Shown piece after piece: positions 11,601-20,000 of a DNA stretch of 64,000 nucleotides; the first letter of the stretch is position 1, and each line of letters opens with the position of its first letter. The notes beneath the pieces are model-generated. The model saw nothing but the letters and a program-made list of their open reading frames with translations. It ran no database searches and was not told the origin of the DNA. The DNA lies in the NCBI RefSeq assembly GCF_900105905.1, contig NZ_FNSV01000005.1, positions 6,882,001-6,946,000 of the forward strand, given 5' to 3'. Made by a program: the position numbers and the translations under genes. This stretch comes from Rhodococcus koreensis. GTDB lineage: Bacteria; Actinomycetota; Actinomycetes; Mycobacteriales; Mycobacteriaceae.

Positions 11601-13148
11601 CTGTACGCGGCCCGCCGCGCCGGTCGCCCCGCCGACCTCGCGCCGCTCCCCGTCCAGTACTGGGACTACGCCCTGTGGCAGCGGGAGCTGATCGCGAGCG
11701 CCGCGCTCGACGGCGAACTCGACTACTGGAAAACAGTGCTCGACGACGTTCCGCTGCTGCGGCTGCCCACCGACTTCCCGCGCCCGGAGCGGAAGAACTT
11801 CACCGGGGCGTTCCACACGTTCACCGTCTCCGAAGAACTGACCCGGAGCCTGCGGGACGTGGCGCGGCGGGAGTCCGTGTCGCTGTTCGTGGTGCTGCTG
11901 TCCGCGTTCTACCTCCTCATGGCGAGCCGCAGCCGCCAGCGCGACCTCGTGGTCGGGACGCCGACGACCGGACGCAACCGGCCGGAACTGTCCGGCATGA
12001 TCGGGTACTTCAACAGCACGGTGGCCCTGCGCGCCGACCTGTCCGGGGAACCGAGCATCTCGGAACTGTGCGTACGGGTGCGGGACGTCGTGCTCGGTGC
12101 CCTCGAACACCAGGAGATCCCGTTCGACCGCGTCGTCACCGCACTCACCGGCGACCGCGACCTCAGCCGGACACCACTGTTCGACGTCTGCCACGTCCAC
12201 CAGGAACTGCCGGCGCTGCAGTCGCAGCACGGACTCACCGAGACGCTGTTCGACCAGGACGACCCCGCCGCCATCGCGTTCGGCGGGGTGCCGTCCGGCA
12301 CGGCCAAATTCGACCTCACCCTCGTCACCACGGAACGGGGCGGCGAGGACAACATGGCCGCGGGACTCGAGTTCAGCACGGAACTGTTCACCGAACAGAC
12401 CGCCGCCGGGCTGTGCGACGAATACGTCCGCATCCTGGAGGGAATCGTGGGATCATCTCGCACGCAGACGATTTCGGTGTTCCTCGCAGACTCGTCACCG
12501 GCACCTGCGACTGCATCGCCTGTTCCGCTTTCGGTTGCGCCACCACTGGTCCCGGCCGACCGGCCCCGGCAGCCCGCCGACGGCGCCGTACCGCCGATCT
12601 ATTCCGTGGCACGGGTGACGGCGACGCTCGACGGATACCCGGACCTCCCGGAACTGCTCGCCGCCTGGCTCACCCTGCTCGCCTGGTACACCGCGCAGGA
12701 CGAGGTGGCGGTGGCCGCGCTCGCGCAGCCGGGGGCGACGCCGCGGATCGTGGCCGTGGACCTGTCCGCGGAACCCACCTACCCGGAACTGGTGGAGACC
12801 GTGCACCGCGAGTTGTCTTCGGACCGCGGCGCGGTAGACCCGGCGGCGCAGCACTTCCCGGTGCGCTGCGACGGCGAACGCGCAGGCGGCGACGTCCTGG
12901 CGGACCGGTCACCCGTCGAACTCGGGCTGTCGTGGACCCGCGGTCCATCGGCGCTCACCCTCCAACTCGACTACGCCACCGACCTGTTCGACGCGAGCAC
13001 CGTCGGAGCGATGCTCACCGACCTCCGCCGGCTGCACGCCGGACTGGTGGCTCACCCCGACCTGCCCACCCAGGAGGTGGCGATGGAATACGTGCATCAG
13101 GACGACACCGGCTTCACCACCGGCTTCACCTCGGGGGCAGTGCGATGA
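8673..13148 (+). CDS. Hybrid ketosynthase-carrier-condensation protein (KS-AT remnant-T-C)
   Basis: GTG start chosen because GGGAGGAGG lies just upstream, 20 bp after the NRPS stop; ATG at 8679 is an alternative. Residues about 19-440 are a type I ketosynthase: active-site Cys178 in an unusual DSGCNGS context (normally TACSS), His in EAHGSGT, and Lys/His in KTNIGHLDHAAG. About 445-710 should be an acyltransferase, but no GHSxG is present and only the flanking linker survives (LPGHPLRGSRCWF). A carrier domain (YFDLGGNSL) follows near residue 770, then a condensation domain (about 825-1260) with intact HHSVNDG, then a second C-lobe fragment (about 1310-1475). The KS should extend or process the peptide from the preceding NRPS, with any malonyl-type unit supplied in trans. 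Its stop overlaps the next start (ATGA). Confidence 0.88.
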   Translation: MIMRRSTSVTMRHSTPGDDDIAVVGIAARYPEAANLAEFRANLAAGRDSVRPLSRSRAEATGLGPPSHYHPMGFVEDISTFDYSYFTLSKREASLIDPQQRLALVLAYQAVEDAGYSVTDFRDSATAVVFSAAASTYPAMWAEPGVLSTLGNVPFAVPARIAYHLGLTGPCYAVDSGCNGSLIAVHHGCRELRSGDADFAIAGGVSLRVNGIRADMAEGSAELMSPGGRCRAFDATADGTAVGEGGAALLLTTIARARADRLPVHAVIRGTATMSSGHSSATISSPSARAQVAVISRAWQNAGLTPDDAGYLEAHGSGTPLGDAVELEGIAAAFRDRPGVLPIGSVKTNIGHLDHAAGVSGLVKAIMAVEHGELYPSLHFEHPTGGVDLAGSGIEVVTGARTWSDDTGPRRAGVSSFSLGGINAHCVVEQPPERAVTVRPDTGTTRLVGVSAKSVGALATLCAELATAVRAYDLDDVAFTLNRGRPHHDHRVAVQARSIAELSRSLAVRAAELGGRGENPAPATRPRPAVALLLSPDRMPAALRGRDLPPELPATGDEADLLAGQIAVHRELRAAGVTVDAVLSGGVARYAARYLRDPLAAVDAADLAAAAANPAFDTDRLVAVAQGMLADRPVVFVEPSPAGRLGALLADALRDADILRAPDTSDAVTDLLAGLYERGVDLDWTAVDASDESAWRVRLPGHPLRGSRCWFDLPGRPYWTGTPDVPSAEPNPEPVTAAPEDSLDWLQTTLRELLHTERDVDAEDDYFDLGGNSLIGMQLVDRVSDRYGVRPKLIDLYERPKVSDFAALLAGGTSAAGGLPPITPRGRHVMSFGQVRMWFHHQLDAATTIYNLPMVSDLHGPIDESAVRGMWDDLAARHRVLLSNYVEVDGEPELRIRDSLGDFFRTADVSGEPDPVAAARALVHEAAAAPFDLATDPLVRALLIRLGPDEHVLQVTTHHSVNDGGSPRIFEQELPALYAARRAGRPADLAPLPVQYWDYALWQRELIASAALDGELDYWKTVLDDVPLLRLPTDFPRPERKNFTGAFHTFTVSEELTRSLRDVARRESVSLFVVLLSAFYLLMASRSRQRDLVVGTPTTGRNRPELSGMIGYFNSTVALRADLSGEPSISELCVRVRDVVLGALEHQEIPFDRVVTALTGDRDLSRTPLFDVCHVHQELPALQSQHGLTETLFDQDDPAAIAFGGVPSGTAKFDLTLVTTERGGEDNMAAGLEFSTELFTEQTAAGLCDEYVRILEGIVGSSRTQTISVFLADSSPAPATASPVPLSVAPPLVPADRPRQPADGAVPPIYSVARVTATLDGYPDLPELLAAWLTLLAWYTAQDEVAVAALAQPGATPRIVAVDLSAEPTYPELVETVHRELSSDRGAVDPAAQHFPVRCDGERAGGDVLADRSPVELGLSWTRGPSALTLQLDYATDLFDASTVGAMLTDLRRLHAGLVAHPDLPTQEVAMEYVHQDDTGFTTGFTSGAVR

Positions 13149-14002
13149 GCGGAAATGCACTGAGCATCGGTGTGGTGGGGGCGGGAACCATGGGCGCCGG
13201 GGTGGCCGAAAGTCTGGCTCGGGCCGGCCACGACGTCACCGTCGTCGACTCCGACCAGCAGGCCGTCGAACAGGCCCGGTCCCGGATGCGCGACTCACTG
13301 CGGCTGGCGATACTCCTCGGCCGGGCCGGCGGTCCGAAACCCGCCGAGGTCACCGCGCGGGTGCACTGGACGGGGCAGCTCACCGATCTGTGCGACGTCG
13401 CCGTCGTCATCGAGTGCGTCCCCGAGCGAATCGACCTCAAGGAGAAGATATTCGCCGAACTCGACCGGGTCTGCGCACCCGACGCCCTCCTCGCGTCGTG
13501 CACGTCGGGCATCCCCGTCGACCGGCTCGCGGCGAGCACCACCAGGCCGGAACAGGTGGTCGGGCTGCATTTCATGAACCCGGCACCGCTCAAGGACACC
13601 GTCGAGGTGGTGCGGGGCCCGCGGACGTCGCCGCAGTCGCTGGACCGTGCGCTGGCTCTCCTCACCTCATTGGGAAAGACCGGCATCGTCGTCGGCGACG
13701 GCCCCGGATTCCTGCTGAACCGGGTCCTCATGCTCTGCATCGCCGAGGCGGCGGCCGCCGTCGGCGACGGCATCGCCGACGCGGAGACCACCGACGCATT
13801 GTTCGAAGGCTGCCTCGGCCACCCGATGGGACCGCTGCGGACCGCCGACCTGATCGGCCTGGACAACGTCCAGGACACGATGACCGCGCTACGCGAGCTG
13901 ACCGGCGACGACCACTACCGCCCGCCCGCGACGCTCGTCGCCCTGGTCGAGGCCGGACACCTGGGGCGCAAGACCGGACGGGGATTCCATGAGTACCGGT
14001 GA
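13145..14002 (+). CDS. 3-hydroxyacyl-CoA dehydrogenase family protein within the megasynthase operon
   Basis: About 285 residues, the usual size of single-domain 3-hydroxybutyryl-CoA dehydrogenases. The N-terminal Rossmann motif GVVGAGTMGAG binds NAD(P). Family signatures follow: IECVPE, LHFMNPAP (catalytic His region) and GDGPGFLLNRV, then a helical C-terminal domain with GRGFHEYR at the end. The start overlaps the upstream stop (ATGA), and the end overlaps the next NRPS start by 14 bases, so it is translated together with the synthetases. Inference: it reduces a beta-keto intermediate made by the KS in trans, or it makes an unusual extender unit as FkbK-type relatives do in methoxymalonyl-ACP pathways. 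The partner genes of that second route are not visible here. Confidence 0.85.
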   Translation: MSGNALSIGVVGAGTMGAGVAESLARAGHDVTVVDSDQQAVEQARSRMRDSLRLAILLGRAGGPKPAEVTARVHWTGQLTDLCDVAVVIECVPERIDLKEKIFAELDRVCAPDALLASCTSGIPVDRLAASTTRPEQVVGLHFMNPAPLKDTVEVVRGPRTSPQSLDRALALLTSLGKTGIVVGDGPGFLLNRVLMLCIAEAAAAVGDGIADAETTDALFEGCLGHPMGPLRTADLIGLDNVQDTMTALRELTGDDHYRPPATLVALVEAGHLGRKTGRGFHEYR

Positions 14003-17000
14003 GGTGCTGCCCCTCACCTACGACCAGATCGCGGTACTCCGCGCCCACCTCGCCGACAACACGTTCGGCCAGTACCTCGAACTCGAGGGCCCACTCGACG
14101 AAGACCGGTTCTGCCGCGCACTGCACCGGACACTGTCCGAATGCCATGGCCTGCATGCCACATTCGTCCTCGACGGCCCCGAGCCCGGACAGATCGCCGG
14201 AACCGCGGTCACCGGTCCCGACGTCCTCGACGTCACCGGCCCCGGACTGCTCGCCACGACGAAAATCGACCGGGAACTGGCCCGTCCGATGGACCCCGCC
14301 GCCGGGCCGCTGTACGTGCACGTCCTGTTCCGGCTACCGCACGGCCGATACGGCTGGTTCCAGCGCTACCACCGCCTGGTCAACGACGAGCCGGGCATGG
14401 CGGCGATCGTCCGCCGCACCGCCGAGGCCTATGAGTTGGGGGAGGCGGCCCCGACCGCGCCGCCGGAGACCCTGTCGTTCGCGGCGCCCATCATCCAGCT
14501 GACATCCGATGCCCGGTACCGCGAGAGCGACGCCTGGGCGGACGACCGGCACTACTGGGAGCAGTTGTCGGCCGGAGCGGCGCGACAGGAGATCCCACCC
14601 GGTCCGGAGGGCCAGCGCCGCGTCACCATTCCCGCCGACGGCACCCTCGTGCGGCTCGCGCGCCGCAGCGGCGGCGGCCCGGCAGCCGTCCTGCTCGCCG
14701 CGCTGGCGGTCTACGCCCACAGCCGCACCGGCATCGACGACGTGGTGATCGGACACCGGGAGCACGGCTCCACCACACCCGTGCGACTCACCCTCACACC
14801 GGATCTCACGTTCGACACACTGACCCGGCACGTGGGCCTGCAACTCCGCAGATCCCGCAGGCACCGGTTCCTCGCCTCCGAAGACGGTGTGGGAGAACCG
14901 TGGTCGGTGACGGGCGGAATGCGCGAACCCCTCGGTGTCGAGCGCATCGGGGAGAGTGCCGTCGCCGTCGTGCAGCGGTGGCACTGCGCCGGCAACGGAG
15001 CGTTCGTGGAACTCGAGGACCGGGACGGCACCTGGGTCGTCGACGTGCACGGCCCGGCCGACGCCCAGCAGTTCGCCCGAATCCTCACCGCCGCAGCCGC
15101 GGATCCGGGTGTGGGTTTGGGTGGGGTGGGTGTGTGGGGGTCGGGTGTGGGGTTGGTGTGTGGTGTGTCGGGTGTGGGGGTGCGGTTGTTGCCGGAGATT
15201 TTGGCGGGGGGTGTGGTGGCGGGTGGGGGTGGGGTGGCGGTGTCGTGTGGGGGTGTGGAGTTGTCGTATGGGGAGTTGGATGGGTGGTCGAATCGGTTGG
15301 CGCGGGTGTTGATTGGTTGTGGGGTGGGTCCGGAGGTGGTGGTGGGGGTGGTGGTGCCGCGGTCGGTGGAGTTGGTGGTGGCGGTGTGGGCGGTGGTGAA
15401 GTCGGGGGGTGTGTTTGTGCCGGTGGATGTGGGGTTGCCGGTGGGGCGGGTGCGGGAGGTGTTGGTGGATTCGGGTGCGGTGGTGGGGTTGTCGGTGTCG
15501 GGGGTGGTGGTGCCGGGGGTGGTGGAGTGGTTGCGGGTTGATGATGTGTCGGTGGTGGAGGGGGTGTCGGATGGGGCGGTGTCGGAGGGGGAGCGGTTGG
15601 GTGGGTTGGGGGTGGGGAATGCGGCGTATGTGATGTATACGTCGGGGTCGACGGGGCGTCCGAAGGGGGTGGTGGTGTCGCATGGGGGGTTGGCGAATTT
15701 GGTGGAGGAGGTGCGGGTTCGGTTTGGGTTGTGGTCGGGGTGTCGGGTGTCGCATGTGGCGTCGCCGGGTTTTGATGCGGCGGTGTACGAGTGGTTGATG
15801 GCGTTTTCGGTGGGGGCGTGTTTGGTGGTGGCGCCGCCGGGGGTGTTCGGGGGTGCGGTGTTGGGGGAGTGGTTGGAGGTGGAGGGGGTGTCGCATTGTT
15901 TTGTGACGCCGTCGGTGTTGGGTTCGGTGGAGGGGTCGTTGGGGTCGGTGCGGGTGTTGGTGGTGGCGGGGGAGGTGTGTGGTCCGGAGTTGGTGGAGCG
16001 GTGGGGTGTGGGTCGGGAGTTGTTCGATGCGTATGGGCCGACCGAGGTGACGGTGCAGGCGACGGTGAGTGGTGCGTTGGTGCCGGGGGGTGTGGTGACG
16101 GTGGGTGGTCCGGGGGTGGGTGTTGAGGTGGTGGTGTTGGATTCGTGGTTGCGGCCGGTGCCGGTGGGGGTGGTGGGGGAGTTGTATGTGGGGGGTGTGG
16201 GGTTGGCGCGGGGGTATCACGGGTTGGTGGGGTTGACGGCGGCGTCGTTTGTGGCGAGTCCGTTTGGGGTGGGGGCGCGGTTGTATCGGACGGGGGATTT
16301 GGTGCGGTGGGATGGGTTGGGGTCGTTGGTGTTTGTGGGGCGGGCTGATTTTCAGGTGAAGGTGCGGGGGCAGCGGGTGGAGTTGGGGGAGGTGGAGTCG
16401 GTGTTGGTGTCGTGTCCGGGGGTGGGTGCGGCTGTGGTGGTGGTGGGTTCGGGTGGTGGGTTGGTGGGGTATGTGGTGCCGGAGGTGGGGGTTCGGGTGG
16501 ATTCGGGTGCGGTGGTGGAGTTTGCGGGGTCGGTGTTGCCGGGGTTCATGGTGCCGTCGGTGGTGGTGGTGTTGGGGGAGTTGCCGGTGACGGCGTCGGG
16601 GAAGGTGGATCGTGCCGCACTACCCGCACCGGACATGGCCCCGCGCGGGCCGGACCGCGCCCCACGGAGTGCGGCGGAAGAAACACTGGCGTCCGTGTTC
16701 GCCGAAGTACTCGGCGTCGAGAAAGTGGGATTCGACGAGTCGTTCTTCGCGCTGGGCGGCGACAGCATTCTGTCCATCCGCCTCGTGTCACGCGCCAAGG
16801 CTCGAGGATTGGTGTTCACCCCGCAGCAGGTGTTCGAGCACCGGACGGTGGCGGCGCTCGCAGCGGAATCGGAGATCGCGGACCGTGAAACCACGGTCGC
16901 CCTTGCCGAACTCGCGGGCGGTGGAATCGGCACCTTCCCGCCCACCCCGGTGGTCCGGTACCTGATCGAGCGGGGTGGACACTACGAGAGGTTCAGCCAG

Positions 17001-20000
17001 AGCGTGCTGCTGGACCTCCCGCGCACTGTGGACGCGGACCGGCTCCTCGCGACCGTCACCGCGGTGCTCGCGCGCCACGACATGCTGCGGTCGCGGCTGT
17101 ATCGGGACGCGAACGGGCAGTGGCAGATGGAGACTCGCGCCGCGGCCGACGTCGACGCCGCGTCACTGCTGCGGCGGGTCGTCTTCGATCCGGCCACCGA
17201 TCCCGGCCTGTCAGCAGACCTGATCGCGACCGAGCACCAGGCCGCCGTGGAGCGACTGCGCCCGTCCGACGGGGTGGTCGCCCAGTTCGTGTGGCTCGAC
17301 CCCGCGCCGGCCGCCGCAACCCCGGGCCGGTCGGGGCGATTGATCGTGGTCGCACACCACCTCGCGGTCGACGGGGTGTCGTGGCGGATTCTGCTGCCCG
17401 ACTTCGTGGCCGCCTGGCATCAGGTGAGCGCCGGGAGCGTGCCGACGCTCCCGGAACCGGCGACGTCGATGCGCCGGTGGGCGCACGCGCTGGCGGAGGA
17501 AGCCGTCCGGAGCGAGCGAATCGCCGAACTGCGGTGGTGGCAGAACGTCGTCGGGGGACCGGACCCGCTGATCACCGACCGCCCCCTCGACCCGGGCGTG
17601 GACGTCGCGACCGCCCTGCAGGACGTGAGTGTCGAGACCTCCCTCGACGACACGTCCGTGCTGCTCACCCGCCTACCGGACCTCTATCGCGGAGGCGCCC
17701 TAGACATTCTGCTGACGGCGCTGGTGGTGGCGTCGTCGAGGTGGCGAGCCGAACGGGGGATCCCGGGAACGTCGACGCTGATCCGATTGGAAGGGCACGG
17801 CCGGGAGCAGCAGATGGTGCCGGGCGCCGACCTGTCCCGCACCGTCGGCTGGTTCACGACGGTCTTCCCGGTCCGCGTCGAACTCCGCGGCATCGACCTC
17901 GACGACGCGCTCGCCGGCGGCCCCGACCTGGGCAGCGCACTGAAACGGGTGAAGGAACACCTCCGGGCGGTGCCGGACATGGGCATCGGCTACGGACTGC
18001 TCCGGTACCTGAACCCGGACACCGCGGGCAGCCTGCCGGACCCTGAACCGGGGCAGATCAGTTTCAACTACCTCGGCCAGGTCCCGGATCCGGCGGTCGG
18101 CGACACCGAGGCCGGTTGGACCCCCGCCGACGGGTTCGGCGACCTCCGGTACGTCCCGGACTTGGACATGCCGGCGTCGGCCGCCGTCGAGATCAACGCG
18201 ATCGTCATCGGCGGACGGCTCCGGGTCGGTTTCGGTTTCCCCGACACCCTGCTCGCGCGCGCCGAGGTGGAGAGGCTGGCGGCGCGGTGGCGGGAGGCGC
18301 TGTCCGCATTGGTGTCCCACGCACGCAGCGGGATCGCCGGTGGGCTCACGCCCTCGGACGTTCCGCTCGTCGACGTCACCCAGGACGACCTCGAGACGTG
18401 GGAAGAACACTTCGGCGCGCTGACCGACGTGTGGCCGCCCACCCCGCTGCAGGCCGGGTTGCTGTTCCACGCCCTGCTCGCGAAACCGTCGATCGACGCC
18501 TACACGGTGCAGGTGGAACTGCACCTGAAGGGCGCCGTCGACCCGGACCGGATGCGCCGGGCTGCGGCGGCTCTACTGGAGCGGCACGCGAATCTGCGGG
18601 TGGCGTTCGTCCCCGCGCGGGACGGCACGTTCGTGCAGGTGGTGCCCGCGACCGTCGACGTGCCGTTCCGCGCACTCGACCTCACCGGCCTGCCGGAGGC
18701 CGAGCGGACCATCGAACTGGAGCGCGTCCTCGCCGCCGACCGGGCCGCGCCGTTCGACACGTCCCGGGCCCCGCTGCTGCGGTTCCTGCTCGTGTACACC
18801 GGCAGCCGGGAATCGCGGCTCGTGTGGACCAACCACCACACCCTCCTGGACGGATGGTCGATGCCGCTCGCGATCCGCGAACTGCTCGCGCTCTATGTGG
18901 CCGGGGACGCCGATGCGTCGGCGTTGCCGCGGCCCCGGCCCTATCGGGACTTCCTGTCGTGGCTGCACCGCCGGGACCCGGCCGAATCGCGGGAGGCCTG
19001 GGCGACCGCACTCGCCGGCATCGACGGTCCGACACTGCTCCTGCCCGACGCACGGGGGCGGCAGCTGTCGGCTCCCCCCGAGAGCACCCAGTACACGGTG
19101 TCCGAGGAACTGACCGCCGACCTCACGACCCTCACGCGGACCCGCAACACGACCCTGAACACGGTCACGCAGGTGGCGTGGGCCATCGTGCTGGGCACCG
19201 CGACATCCCGCGACGACGTGACGTTCGGGAGCACCGTGTCCGGGCGGTCGCCGCACCTGCCCGGGGTGGAGTCGATGATCGGGCTGTTCGTCAACACCGT
19301 ACCCACCCGCATCACCCTCGACCCCCGGGAGACCCTGGGTGCGCTGCTCGACCGGACGCAAGCGGAACAGGCAGCGCTCCTCGACCACCATCACCTCGGC
19401 CTCGCCGACATCCAGCGCGCGGTCGGCGCCGACATCGGGTTCGACACCGCGACCGTCTTCGAGTCGTACCCGATCGACCGCGGAGGCCTCACCGAGGACA
19501 CCGACCTCGCCGGAATCCGGGTGGTCGACGTGCGCGGCGTCGACGCCACGCACTACCCGCTGAGCGTCGCCTTCTCCGTGGACACCCGGTTGCGCATGAC
19601 ATTCCACTACCGGCCCGACCTGATCGACCGGGCCACCGTCGGCTCGATCGCGGGACAGGTCACCCGCGTGCTCGAGGCGATGGCGTCGGATCCGGGTGTG
19701 GGTGTGGGTGGGGTGGGTGTGTGGGGGTCGGGTGTGGGGTTGGTGTGTGGTGTGTCGGGTGTGGGGGTGCGGTTGTTGCCGGAGATTTTGGCGGGGGGTG
19801 TGGTGGCGGGTGGGGGTGGGGTGGCGGTGTCGTGTGGGGGTGTGGAGTTGTCGTATGGGGAGTTGGATGGGTGGTCGAATCGGTTGGCGCGGGTGTTGAT
19901 TGGTTGTGGGGTGGGTCCGGAGGTGGTGGTGGGGGTGGTGGTGCCGCGGTCGGTGGAGTTGGTGGTGGCGGTGTGGGCGGTGGTGAAGTCGGGGGGTGTG

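Noticed and set aside
9092..14002. A long alternative plus frame running from the KS gene through the HAD gene
   Set aside because: Only its last 285 codons (the dehydrogenase) are protein-like; the remainder is an Arg/Pro-rich shadow of the KS-C gene.
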